This document shows, piece by piece, positions 22,129-33,398 of a stretch of 64,000 bases of DNA. Positions within the stretch are counted from its first letter, which is position 1, and each line of letters begins with the position of its first letter. The position numbers and the translations under genes are program-made. The notes beneath the pieces are model-generated. The model was not told where the DNA came from. It did no database searches and saw only the letters and a program-made list of their open reading frames with translations. Origin of the DNA: Antedon mediterranea (taxonomy: Eukaryota; Echinodermata; Crinoidea; Comatulida; Antedonidae). The stretch lies in contig NC_092674.1 in assembly GCF_964355755.1 (NCBI RefSeq), forward strand, positions 14,387,001-14,451,000. The letters are read 5' to 3'.

Positions 22129-22842
22129 ATAATTAACAATAATTGGTATTTTTCAGTAAAACATACTCGTACTCAAATTCCTATAATGTTAGGCCTACTG
22201 GTACCGTATTCATTGTATACAGATCGACTGTTTGTATAATATTATTAATTACAATAAATATTGATTGATTGATTGATTGATTACAAGCCATACTACCTAT
22301 TCTCTTGTTTCCCATTTAGAAATAAACCATACGTAATCGATTATTATATAGGCATACACATTGTACGTCTATTATTATTACCACGAGGGCTCCTAATATA
22401 TTTATTCACTCTGATGAAGAAGTGTTTCTAAAGATAGGTATTAAATTCTCTATCTCTGTCCAATGATAAACATTTTAATGTAAATAATATAAAAATTGAT
22501 TTGCAAATAAAAACAGTAAAATAAAAGAAATAAAATACAGGTAGATATTCCAGGTACCTAAACAATTTCAGGTAATTGAAACACAAATTTGTATTCCAAA
22601 GCATATAAATATGATTCATTTGCACTTTCTATAAAGATAAAATTACTTGTTATATGTCAATTCGTATTCAATCTTAATTTTACAATCATATTATTCTACT
22701 GTTACAATAGCCTATTTCCTATACAATAACTTTCCGTATCCCTACTCGACGTGCGAGGCGCCCTTTAAATTTAGCTCCATGTTGTCTCGCTTTTATTTGC
22801 GTTGAACGAATAGGAAGTGTAACATCTTCCTACTACACTATG
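22129..22842. other. Intron sequence with GATT microsatellite
   Basis: A (GATT)n run at about 22259-22282 follows an AT-rich stretch, resembling the 3' tail of an old retroelement. Short CpG-containing patch at 22745-22810. No gene seen. Confidence 0.5.
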
Positions 22843-23286
22843 ATTTTGTTGATAAGTCAGTCTGTGGAGCACATGCCAAGGAAGTTAATAATTATTCTTT
22901 TCTTTTAGTTTTAAACTTTTTTAATTTATAATTCGCATTAAATTATAGTACGAAGGAAGACAAATTAAATACACCACTTTTTAACAAGATGATTTGAGCA
23001 AAGGCAAAATCAAAAAAATAATTCTTAAATTATCAATATATCGGGGAATAAACCCTGACTAATCGTTTTAAAACTGGTGTTTTAACATGTGTGTGGTTAG
23101 GCCTACATTACAAAATTATAGTGGGAACCGAATACATTTTCCTCGCAACAGCGATGATTCAACTACAGTAATTGTTGTAAATAGGGGTTGGGGGTGGAGG
23201 GTGCGAAATTGATAGATTAGTTTTGTGCACTTGGCATGCTTTCTTCCCTGTTCTTCTAATTCATTTATTCGTTTTAAAAATAAAAA
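22843..23286. repeat. Dispersed repeat A, copy 2
   Basis: Direct copy of 5819-6213 with an extra ~40 bp internally; ends in an A-rich run at about 23277-23290. Confidence 0.75.
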
Positions 23287-23549
23287 AAAAATGTTTTGTT
23301 TAGTTCAAGCCAGTTTTACCATTGGAATCTTACCTTTTTATGTATATCTCAATTACAATAATGTTATATATTTTATTGTTTACAAAATTGCTTCAATCGG
23401 GTTAAATTTTATATTGAATTGGCGAGTTATGAATATTTGCATATCATATTATTTTTATGGTAAATAAACACTTTAGTTTGCGGATATAGAAGTATATACA
23501 ATTTCCAGATTTATTAATAGGTAAAATTAAAATATACTTTATTACTTAC

Positions 23550-23648
23550 CTTAGCTTGTAGATTAACGTCAGCACCCGACTCAATCAAGTTCTGGCAAAC
23601 ACTGACATTTTTGTAATAAGCCCCCCAAAACAATGCCGTTTGGCCATG
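23550..23648 (-). CDS. Ankyrin-repeat exon (99 bp)
   Basis: An exact 99-bp phase-0 exon with acceptor TTTTCAATAG and donor AAG/GTAAGT. It encodes a 33-residue ankyrin repeat (HGQTALFWGAYYKNVSVCQN, then LIESGADVNLQAK). It carries the usual T-A-L, L-I and GADVN positions. Its size and phase match the exon at 9031-8933, and upstream exons at 31081-31001 and 35221-35171 join in frame. The two flanking introns hold the two oppositely oriented Gmr1-like copies. Confidence 0.87.
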
Positions 23649-23650
23649 CT

Positions 23651-24039
23651 ATTGAAAATAAAAAAACAAAATAACTGCAACAATTATCCTTTTCAAACAC
23701 CAATTATTGAAGATTAATCGTGTTCAATTCAATGTTTTGTACAATTTTATCATCACTAGAGCACAATTGTTTTTTAAATAATCATTATTAATGACTAATT
23801 TTACTATGTGTTTTTTTTAAATGGAATATTATTTTGTGTGTGATAGACACATTTGTTTTGTTTTTGGATCTATATTATTTGCTCTGAAGTCAATACATAA
23901 GTTTGAATTCATTTGTCATTTTATTTTAAGAAAGGTGAGCATAATAAAATATTAATAAATAATAATTGGGGATAGACTAGGCAGGTAATTTAACTGCTTA
24001 AAATTCAAACGTTAAAACTGAATTGTTGTCCAAAAATTA
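23651..24039. other. Intron, no gene seen
   Basis: AT-rich sequence upstream of the ankyrin exon; nothing recognised beyond the acceptor region. Confidence 0.5.
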
Positions 24040-24210
24040 TAATATGCCATTTTATAGCGTTGTTTCAGTTAAACACTTCCCTGGGAAAAAGAAGCATATT
24101 TCACTTACAAAAAGACAACATAACAGTTAGGCAACATTCAATAAAAAATCCATTGGTTGTCAGTCGATTTGACTACTTTTTTCTTTAAATATTACGGTTT
24201 TTCAGGTAAA
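24040..24210. mobile_element. Degraded short TTAA-family element
   Basis: Shares blocks in the same order with the short element at 51921-52156 (GCCATTTTA, AAAAAGACA-A-A-ACAG, CATTGG, CAGTCGATTTGAC against CAGACAATTTGACC, then T-rich to TTTTTCAGG). The ends are not clear. Confidence 0.45.
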
Positions 24211-24477
24211 TGATAATTTGATTTGGTCAAGTTATTGACCAAATTAACTAAATATTAGGTGACATTAAAATGCCATATAAAAAAAAAGTTAATTTTAAAT
24301 AATAAATTTAATTGATGAGATTGTTTAGTCTGTGAGTAATTTATAATTGGCAAAATATATGTATATGTAGATTCTTACTTTATGTAAATGTATGTGGTAC
24401 TGTACCGGTACATATTTGTTACCACATAAAGAAGTTGAAACACAATACTATAAGGATGCTTAGTCATGTGTATCTCT

Positions 24478-24610
24478 TGTTACGGGCTCGCTCGTTAGGC
24501 TGAAACCAACAATAAGAACATAACAAAACACGTTGTAGTTGTCGTCCATCTTTATTCATCCCCTCTCTTTTACTCTAGAGGGCTCACTTCCGTGTGACAA
24601 ACCCATCACA
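24478..24610 (-). repeat. 3' LTR of copy B
   Basis: Identical over all 133 bp to the 5' LTR at 29281-29413; includes AATAAA. Preceded (minus strand) by GTGGGGGTG, the probable polypurine tract. Confidence 0.95.
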
Positions 24611-24896
24611 CACCCCCACTTAAAGAAAGTTTGATATGATTAAACTTATAACTGTTTACTATAACATCTTAAATCTTTTCTTATACAGTAGTTATTTTAA
24701 CAGGTCGTTGATATGAATTTACTTCAACTGCTTCTTTAAAATTTCACAAGTTCTAATTACTTTAAATCCGTGTATGCCATTAATGCATCACTCTATCACA
24801 ACTAACATATTATAATTAACTAAACACTTTAAAAATCAACAAAACTTTTAAAATCATTTCATGTATGTTTTATCTAAACTCTTGACAAAGCGTCAG

Positions 24897-26477
24897 CTAC
24901 AACATTGTCTTGGATCCAAGATACACTTCAAAGTGCTTTAACGCTGACATCAAAGCTAATGTCTCCTTCTCAACAGTAGAATAACGTTTCTCATGCTGGT
25001 TGAATTTTCTTGAGTAGAAACACACAGGCTTGTCAACACCATTCTCGTCTGTTTGCGCCAACACAGCACCAGAACCAACATCACTGGCATCAATCATCAA
25101 CGAGAACTGTTTATCAAATTGTGGAGCCATCAACACCGGTTCGTTTGATAACATCGCTTTAACTTTAATGAACGCATTATTGCATTCCTCCAACCACACA
25201 AAGCTCGCATTCTTTTTCAGCAGATTCGTTAATGGAGCTACAAGCGTTGAGAAACTTCTGCAAAAACGTCGATAAAACCCAGCCATTCCCAGGAACCGCA
25301 TTAACTCCTGCTTACTCTTTGGAACTGAGAAATCACAGACTGCCTTAATCTTAGCACTTAATGGTTTCACTTTTCCGCAACCAACTTTATGACCTAAGAA
25401 CACAATTTCTGCACAGGAAAACTCGCTTTTCACCAAATTTACTGTCAACTTTGCAGCTGTCAACCTGTCAAACAATGCCTTAATTCTCTGCACATGAACA
25501 TCCCATGTATCACTATAAACAACCAAATCGTCTATATAAGCTTCACAGCCCTCCAACCCTGAAATTATACCATTAACCAATCTCTGGAACGTGGCTGGTG
25601 CATTCTTTAAACCGAAAGGCATGACCTTATACTGATAAAGACCCATAGGAGTAACAAAAGCTGACACTTCTTTTGCACGCTCTGTTAAAGGAATTTGCCA
25701 GTAACCCTTTAGAAGATCAAATTTACTGACAAACTTAGCACTACCCACACGATCAATACAGTCGTCTATCCTCGGTATGGGATATGAATCTGTAGTAGAT
25801 TTAGCATTAACCTTCCGATAATCAGTACAAAAACGATACGATTTATCTGGCTTTGGAACTAATATACATGGAGAACTCCAAGCACTGCAACTAGGCTCGA
25901 TTATATCATTCTTAATCATGTAATCAATCTCATTTTGTAATATCTTCATCTTGAACGGATTTGCTCTATATGGATTTTGTTTTATTGGTGAACAATCAGC
26001 TGTCTTAACGTCATGCTCCACTAAGTTTGTTCGACCTGGAACATCCGAAAACAACTGCAGATTTCCAAATATCAAACTAACAAATTCAACCTTACGATCA
26101 CGAGATAAATGACCAACTTTGTCTTCAATGTTTGCAAGGACATCTGAATTACTGAACTTAACACATGTATCAGGATCCCCAAACTCTTCAGAATTCTCTT
26201 CAACAACACACGTAACTGGTGTTGACGTACAGGTATCAGTATTATTTCTCGCTGTGTATGGTTTCAACATGTTTATATGACACAGTCGCTTCTTCTTACG
26301 CCTATCTGGAGTATCTAACACATAGTCAACTTCTCCTACTCTTTCTAATACTTTGTAAGGACTAGCAAATCTTGCAGATAATGGTTGACTGGGAAGAGGC
26401 AACATAACTAAAACTTCATCACCTAAGTGTTTGATGAAATCTCTCAAGTGCCCCTTGAGACTGTGGATGGTAAGCAC
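24897..26477 (-). pseudogene. pol: pol, reverse transcriptase and partial RNase H (copy B)
   Basis: Homology with pol of copy A resumes at about 26424 after the ~335-bp deletion; the first residues of this frame are out-of-frame integrase sequence. The reverse transcriptase region is intact, with SYRFCTDYR, FDLLKGYWQ and YIDDLVVYS. RNase H starts with DASDVGSGAVL but is cut after EVYLGS by a ~139-bp deletion that removes the DHN motif and causes a stop. Confidence 0.92.
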
Positions 26478-27201
26478 TTGAACTTATATGGGCAACACCT
26501 AACTGCTCTAAGACTTGTTTAAATATCTTTGACATGAAGTTTGATCCTTGATCGGACTGAACAGCTTTAGGCAATCCTACCCATGTAAAGAATTTTACCA
26601 ATGCTTTAACAACATTCTTAGCTGTAATACGCCTAAGAGGAATCGCTTCTGGAAACCTACTTGATGCACACATTATTGTTAATAGATACTCATTTCCATT
26701 TTTAGTACGTGGTAATGGACCCACACAATCAACAATAACCCTTGAAAATGGTTCACCGAATGCAGGAATAGGCTTAAGTGGGGCTACTGGAACCTTTTGA
26801 TTAGGCTTCCCCACTACCTGACACGCATGACAGGATTTACAATAGTTAGACACATCTTTTCTAAGACCTGACCAAAAGAAATGCCTGAGAATTTTGTCTA
26901 CCGTTTTATTGACACCTAAATGCCCTGAAAGAGGATCATCATGCGCAATACCAATAATATCCTGACGGTATCCACTAGGAATAACTATCTGGTGAATCTC
27001 ATTCCAAACATCACTACTTGGAATATCTGGTGGCCTCCACTTACGCATAAGTATGCCATCCTTTATATAATAACAAACAGGAACAATAGACATTTCCTCT
27101 ACAGAAAGAGCTTTCTGACCAAATGACACCAAATCAGGATCTTTACTCTGCTCTTCCACTAACCTGGACCGATTGAGAACTGTCGGACCGAAATCACACA
27201 C
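26419..27201 (-). pseudogene. pol: pol, integrase part (copy B)
   Basis: Contains the H2C2 finger and the D, D35E core (VDCVGPL, SDQGSNF, GALERFHQ), then runs into the ~335-bp deletion and stops. Upstream it is out of frame with the protease part because of a 1-bp loss at ~27296. Confidence 0.92.
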
Positions 27202-28054
27202 TTTTGGGTGCTGTTGTTCAGCCTGGGCAGTGTGTGACTCGGGACCTGAGCTGACAGCCTCTTGGGAAACGCGATCCGTAATGTCTCCGTAAAAATATCA
27301 CATAAGTCAATACTCTCATCCTCATCTATGGTTATATTTGCCATAGATCGCGTCACCGCACATGATGGAAACACATGTGATAATTCTTTCTCTAAACACA
27401 CCGTGCTTTCGTCTTCAACAGGACTCTTGCACACAACCGGTTCTACTGTCACTCTGTCTCCGGCCAAATCATTCCCCAAAAGGAGTGTGACACCCCATAC
27501 TGGAAGACTCGGAACGACACCGACAACAAAATCTCCGCTAACAATATCTGTTTCAATCCGAATTACATGAAGTGGGACTTCCTTATAACCCCTTCAACAC
27601 CTTGAATGAGCACACTTGCTCCAGCAGAAGACTCGTTTGAAAATGACAATGCCGATTCTATTATCAGGGATTGTGACGCCCCTGTGTCTCTTAAGACACG
27701 AACTTTACTCAGATTCACATCGTTGATCAATGCTACAGAACCAGAAGAGAGGAAAGGCTTAAATAGCTTTCGCACTTTTTCCGGACCTGAAGATTGGATC
27801 AACTTCTCACATTCATCAACGTCATGACTCGCTGTCACTTTCAACGGGACTGTATTTACTAACGTGTTTGGAAGTGATTGGGGTTTCTTATTATCCCCTT
27901 TAGATTTGCTTTGAAACAGCCAGCAATCTGCCTTTATATGACCCTTTTTCAAATTTACTACTACTATTAACTGTAGTTTTCTGACTTTGGACCTTAGAAT
28001 CATCAACAGATTTGGAAACCGATTTGGTATCCACCACCTTGTGCGTGAGCACAT
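27159..28054 (-). pseudogene. Zinc knuckle remnant and protease (copy B)
   Basis: Two overlapping frames (28054-27563 and 27479-27159). The first carries the C-terminal half of the zinc knuckle and the protease DTG triad; it leaves frame at a G run (~27590). The second continues through SCAVTRSMAN into the pol linker, showing that gag, protease and pol were one continuous frame here, unlike copy A. Confidence 0.85.
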
Positions 28055-28925
28055 AATTATCGGCCACAGAAGCCGCTTTCATTAAATTATCAACTTTCTG
28101 CTCCTCTAGATGTGTTCGAACTTCAGTAGGGGAACAAGATTTAAACTCCTCAACTAACATAAGCTCACGAAGCTTTCCAAATTCAGCCTTTACTCCTTCC
28201 GAACTACACCATCTATCAAAAAGAATCTGCTTCTTACGTGCAAATTCTGTAAACGTTTGATCATAAGGTTTACCTAAGTTCCTAAATTTCTGACGATACG
28301 CCTCTGGAACTAACTCATAAGCTGACAAAACAGCAGTTTTAACCGCATCATAGCTTTCACATTGATCATCAGTCAATGCAGAAAATACCTCTTGGGCTTT
28401 ACCCACAAGAGCAGTTTGTAACAACACAGTCCAGTGTCTAGCAGGCCACTTTAATCTATTAGCAATTTTCTCAAAAGCTAAAGAATATGTCTCTACCTCG
28501 TCCTCATTAAACTTGGGAACCCATTTAATATTCTGAGTAATCTCTGAATCATTAGGTGTAGAAACCCGTGTGGTGTGACCCATTTGGTTAGCTAATTCTA
28601 ATTTCCTTAACTCAAATTCATGTTTTTGTTTTTCCATTTCTCTTTGAGTTTGCATCTCTATTTTTCTTCTTTCAAAAATCAATTTTTCACGTTCCAACTC
28701 AATTCTAGCCAACTCGACCTCATTCCCCGCAGTTTTTACGGATTCATGAGTAATTAAACCAACATGATTTCCAATCACATTTATCAAGTCATATTTATTC
28801 ATGGAATCATTTATAGATGCTCCAACCCTAGTACCTAGGAGTCGCAAATGCTCCTCTGATAGCTGACCTACCACCTCAATGGACATGCTATCCAAAAATT
28901 CCTCGTCAAAATCACTTTCTGACAT
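27900..28925 (-). CDS. gag: gag of copy B, truncated at the zinc knuckle
   Basis: Starts at ATG 28925 (MSESDFDEEFLDSM), though the open frame extends upstream to 29054 through leader sequence. Has the charged coiled-coil-like stretch (with six residues, including EMEKQK, where copy A is shorter) and the SCAN-like capsid segment. A 23-bp deletion at ~27950 shifts the frame before the zinc knuckle, so the protein would lack nucleic-acid-binding cysteines and protease. Confidence 0.88.
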   Translation of the reverse strand: MSESDFDEEFLDSMSIEVVGQLSEEHLRLLGTRVGASINDSMNKYDLINVIGNHVGLITHESVKTAGNEVELARIELEREKLIFERRKIEMQTQREMEKQKHEFELRKLELANQMGHTTRVSTPNDSEITQNIKWVPKFNEDEVETYSLAFEKIANRLKWPARHWTVLLQTALVGKAQEVFSALTDDQCESYDAVKTAVLSAYELVPEAYRQKFRNLGKPYDQTFTEFARKKQILFDRWCSSEGVKAEFGKLRELMLVEEFKSCSPTEVRTHLEEQKVDNLMKAASVADNYVLTHKVVDTKSVSKSVDDSKVQSQKTTVNSSSKFEKGSYKGRLLAVSKQI

Positions 28926-29226
28926 AGTTTCTATTCGAAACAAACAAACAAAAACACAGGTTAAAATAACCAATATGACGATAATTAAGGCACCAGTAAT
29001 GAAATACCTGCCAAGCCCACACAATATTAAGCCTACCGTGCGCCGTGGTCTCAATAACTAGACCCCTAAAATCAAAGCCAAACAGACTTCTAGTATCATA
29101 GGCAAGCCTACACAAGCCTAAAACAACAACACAGTGTACTACTGGCTCGACGACCGCCAAACCTCGTTCGTTATAAAACGCCTCTAAACCTAAAACCAGT
29201 TTAGAATAAGTAACTAAAATTACCAT
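28912..29226 (-). CDS. Leader ORF overlapping the gag start (copy B)
   Basis: 104 codons, colinear with the leader ORF of copy A (14842-15156). The two differ by substitutions and two compensating in-frame 3-bp indels and both overlap the gag ATG. A donor-like CAG/GTATTT and acceptor-like TTTCGAATAG flank ~80 bp before gag. Coding status uncertain. Confidence 0.35.
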   Translation of the reverse strand: MVILVTYSKLVLGLEAFYNERGLAVVEPVVHCVVVLGLCRLAYDTRSLFGFDFRGLVIETTAHGRLNIVWAWQVFHYWCLNYRHIGYFNLCFCLFVSNRNYVRK

Positions 29227-29280
29227 CAGTTCGATCTACAACTACAATTCCGTACTTTGTTCTCGGATGACCCCCCAATT

Positions 29281-29413
29281 TGTTACGGGCTCGCTCGTTA
29301 GGCTGAAACCAACAATAAGAACATAACAAAACACGTTGTAGTTGTCGTCCATCTTTATTCATCCCCTCTCTTTTACTCTAGAGGGCTCACTTCCGTGTGA
29401 CAAACCCATCACA
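29281..29413 (-). repeat. 5' LTR of copy B
   Basis: 133 bp, identical to 24478-24610. Leader next to it reads AATTGGGGGGTCATCC on the minus strand; the primer tRNA was not identified. Confidence 0.95.
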
Positions 29414-29417
29414 CTCT

Positions 29418-31000
29418 GTTTACAATGATTGTTTTCAAATGCTAAAGTATTGAGAACAATCGTAATGTTAATGCAAACAAATAATTATTGTAAAAAAATA
29501 TCATTTGAATTGCCAGGTTATTCGTTTATTCAAAGGATGTCAATATTCCAATTATTATTTCATTATGTTTAATCATTTTGTTTTCTTATAGCGTTTTCTT
29601 TTTATTAATACATTATATACATAATTATAAATTTTCAAGGCATCTCCTGCCATCGGAAGCGCTGGACTGTTGTGTAACTTTGATTTTTCCATCTCAGTTG
29701 ATGGACACTTGACATACATTTTCTATTTACAGTGTAAAGACAATACGAGATATATTTTAGCATGCATGCTACAGAAACGTGAGCCCATGTATGGAACGTC
29801 AAGTTTAGTTTTATACACCTAGATTGTAAAGCTGTCCAGCTGATTTTTTCTTTGAAGGTACAGTATTCCTTGAATGCAATAAAGTCAGATCAGTTCGTAA
29901 ATCGAATTGAAAAAAGATAGATGTGAAAGAAATATGTGATACTATGGTATACTGTGTGTTTAGTTACTGATTTTTATAGCACCCATTGTTATACTGTAGA
30001 TTTCTCCCTATTGTATGAAGTATTTGCAGCATAGCACATGAAGTCCCTGAATCATTGAATGTAGTAGACAATAAAAGCAAGGGAATTATCAATCAAGCAT
30101 CGTATCCAGTTCCACAAACAAGCATGCTGCAAACGACAGATCCAAGTCACAGTTTAACTTTATTAAGCAGTTTACTTTATTAAAAAATTATATATTAGCT
30201 AAGCTATTTTTATAATGTTAATATCGTACCATAAATACGTAGGCTATTTGTTTCAAGTATGTATCATCAATTTATTTAAACCTGGATTACATTTGGAGGT
30301 TCATCCGGGAGATTTATTTTAATATACAAATAATTTTGATTTCTCATTGATTTTGTTTGGCTTGTTTATATGTTTATGTTTATTGTTATACAGTAAGCGT
30401 TCTTGTAATGTGTGCATGTGGCAAATGGTTTAGTTTAAATTCGTGTTTTTTCACTATTGCTGAAATCATGTCAGTTCTTTTTTTCTCTAATATTTACAGA
30501 ACGATAAATAATGAACCTTGTAATTGTTCATGATTTATTTAAATTTGTAATTTGAAAATTAATCCATTTATTATATAGATTGCTGGAATTTTTATTTGAA
30601 ATGTTGAATATTACATATATTATATATTTTATTTGATTGATCACTTAATTTTTGAATAACAATTCCATTTCAATTCCAAACAATACTTGGAAGAAAACGA
30701 AAAATCATACTAAAATGTTATGTTCCCATTTAGTATATTTATTATTATTTGTATTACTATTTGTGTTTTTGTTATTTTCCTCCCTATCTACATCATTATT
30801 TGCATTAATATTTCAGTATTTGTATTTTGTCTCCTTTTGTAGGGAAGCCCACTTTTATTGCACATATGAGAAACAATGATATTACACAGACTGAGGTCAA
30901 TATGTTAATACAGATAATAATAATGTTGGTATTGTGTTAACAAATATTTGTTTTATATTATTTACATAGAAAATAAATCATAATTGATTTGTAGGCCTAC
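29418..31000. other. Intron of the ankyrin gene, no gene seen
   Basis: AT-rich. A 75-codon hydrophobic open frame at 30652-30879 has no motif and is probably chance. Confidence 0.5.
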
Positions 31001-31081
31001 CTTGTCCTGAATGTTTACGCTCTTTGTATTTATAATATGGGTACATATACCAATCTCACTAGTCTTTGCACTTTCCGGAAT
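31001..31081 (-). CDS. Ankyrin-gene exon 2 (81 bp)
   Basis: 27 codons in phase 0, acceptor CATTTTATAG and donor AAG/GTAGGC. The peptide ends CTHIINTKSVNIQDK, matching the second half of an ankyrin repeat (L-I-x-x-x-x-x-VN-x-Q-x-K), and joins in frame to HGQTALF of the exon at 23648. This short exon is missed by ORF-length filters. The acceptor tract is only modest, and the N-terminal nine residues are not diagnostic, so the start is less sure than the end. Confidence 0.6.
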
Positions 31082-31392
31082 CTATAAAATGTGAACCGAT
31101 AATGTTATTAATATAAATCCAACTGTTTATGTAATTTAATGACATACATTGATATTATTGCTAAACACAAGATCAGAATATTCTATTTTATAAATCGTTG
31201 ATCATGGCGATGACGATGATGATAATTTGTTTTTTTTTTTTTTTTTTTTTTATTTCATCATATAATACATTACAAAGGAAAAACATAATCAAATAAAAAA
31301 TTAAAATAAAAAGCAACAAACAAAAACAACAAAGATATCTATCTAACAAATTAAATAAAGGTTCATAACAATTATTCTACTCTCTAACCATT

Positions 31393-32134
31393 TCATATTT
31401 GTTTTATAAATTCTTCTAATTTTATCCATTTTCTATTAGAAATACTGTCCTCAAAATTCTGATGATAAATAAATTTTTCTGTTTCATAAAACCTTTTTAA
31501 CTCGTTCATAACCATTTTGATAGTTGGCTTACATTTAACTAGTTTACATTTATAAATAAATGATTTTACAATTAGAATAATTGCATTAATGGCTTTTAAA
31601 TTAAAAAACTGAAGCGCATCTTGGTATCCGAAAATTATACTCTCTTTACTAAAAATAAATTGCACTCCAGTTTTTTCTAAAATTTTTTCCTGGAGGAGGT
31701 TCCATATCCTTTTTACTATTGGACAATTACAGAACAAATGCTGAATGGTTTCAATTTTACCATCTCCAAATGAGCACATTGAAGTTTCTTTTATATTCAT
31801 TTTAAATAATTGTTCATTTGTTGCAATTATTCTATTTACAATTTTATATTGAAAATATATTAAAGCAAATATTCATTGTACACGTATGTGGACCTAGGTA
31901 GATTGTTTTCCATTGTTCGTTATTGAATACAAATTTATTTTCTGCCCATTTCTTTTGTGCTTTCCATGATTTAAACATTGAGTTATTTAAAACATCATAA
32001 AAAATACGACATCCCTTTCTTTGTTGAAAGAGTACTTTTATATGAAATGGAATATCTGGCAAAACTGTTTTTTTAATTTCACATATCATTAAATTGTTAA
32101 ATTTTTCCCTAAGAAGCCTTTTTAATCCTATTAA
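31393..32134 (-). pseudogene. LINE ORF2 C-terminal part
   Basis: Two frames (32161-31844, whose first nine codons belong to the Helitron-like element, and 31800-31393) with a frameshift or stop near 31845. The second contains the zinc-finger-like C-x-H pattern QHLFCNCPIVKRIW common to L1-type ORF2 C-termini. It is followed by 3' UTR and poly(A). Confidence 0.75.
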
Positions 32135-33398
32135 TCTATATATAAATTTACGTAAGGGCAAAATTTGATAAATCGTGCGTTATTTCTAGAATTTTTACTC
32201 GATGGTATATAAAGTTGGTTCGTACTTTCGGTACTAATTGTAACCACCTGATGTAACCCTGTTTACTAATTAAATTGAGTTCGATAATTAGTTATTGACG
32301 ATTAAAACGAATTTAGGTTCAACGATTTGCCCCAAATAGGGGTGTTTTCCGATCGTGGTATACACTGTCTAATGGATGTCAATTTGAAAAATACCCGCAC
32401 ACAATAATACGAGGACGCTTCGCATTTTCCTATCTCCTCCTACAATAATTGGTTTAATAGCTGAAAACCGGTTGAACAGTTCGAGTACAGCATCATAATG
32501 TTGAAGACAGGCCGATTTTCTTTAAAAAATGCTATTTTGATACATGTAATATACGTTTTTACAAATGTATTGATTTGTGATGAATGGAACATTCCAAATT
32601 ATTTGGTTTAACCATAGAGGTATAGATTTAGATTTATGGGCCCCCTTGGAGAATAAACATAAATAGTATTGCAATGCTGTACAATACTGTTAAGGTATTA
32701 ACCACTTTTGATCGCAATTTGAATCGCAAATTTCTTACTGTGAGTGTTGGTACTGTTAGATATAATATAAACAAATATACAAATAAACTTTACTACTGTG
32801 AGTGTGGGTAGGCCCTACTGTTATAAACATATAATATACAAATAAATAAACGTAATTACTGACAGTTGCTTCTCAACGTTTGTATTAATTAATAATTTAA
32901 AAATATATAAACGTACGTAGTGGTGTATCGTTACATGTACTTTACTATTTCAATCGACTATGACAGTGAGAGTTTTAACAAAGTATTAAATCGTAAATGT
33001 TTTACTGTATTTATTGGTATATTATTTATAGGCCTATAAAACAATATTTCGTTACTGAGTGGATAAGAATATATTTTAAAATGTTTCCTCTTTGTACCTA
33101 TCTTCTTCCCCCATCCCTCAACCCTTAATGTTACATACAAAACACAAATTGGGTTTGTTTAATAATGAGTCCAAATAAAAAATTTGACTCATTTTGTTTC
33201 TCTCTCGGAAGTAATTCCCAGGGTGCTAATTTTAGCTGACTACATAAATCATCGTGTATATTTATTCGTTTCTGTAAACGACAATGTATTATAGTCCTGC
33301 AGTACGTACATTTGAAATCTCCATTTTTTTCTCGCTGGAAAATACTGTGTATTCGAGAACCATCTGTGGGCACGACCTAGATGGTACGCGAGCGAAGC
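32135..33398 (+). mobile_element. Helitron-like non-autonomous element inside the LINE
   Basis: Starts TCTATATATAAATTTACG after an A and matches, inverted, 61466-62772 over its length. At the right it stops in the loop of the terminal hairpin (GATGGTACGCGAGCGAAGC) rather than at CTAG. Removing 32135-33398 brings the two LINE ORF pieces into one frame. No Rep/helicase is encoded. A 5' TC and, in full copies, a hairpin and CTAG followed by T fit Helitrons, but the hairpin is unusually close to the end. Confidence 0.7.

Larger units (their letters stand above)
24478..29413 (-). mobile_element. Gmr1-like Ty3/gypsy LTR retrotransposon, copy B (defective)
   Basis: 4936 bp with identical 133-bp LTRs and a 4-bp target duplication CTCT (24474-24477 and 29414-29417). 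Same family and domain order as copy A. The coding region has five visible lesions: a 23-bp loss removing the first two zinc-knuckle cysteines (~27950), a 1-bp loss in a G run (~27590), a 1-bp loss (~27296), a ~335-bp loss between integrase and reverse transcriptase (~26424), and a ~139-bp loss in RNase H (~24911). It keeps the G-rich tract before the 3' LTR and the 8 bp linking protease to integrase, both missing in copy A. It lies in the intron between the ankyrin exons at 31.0 and 23.6 kb. Confidence 0.95.

Noticed and set aside
30652-30879. 75-codon frame with a hydrophobic stretch
   Set aside because: Low-complexity AT-rich intron sequence; the stretch comes from TTA/TTT codons.
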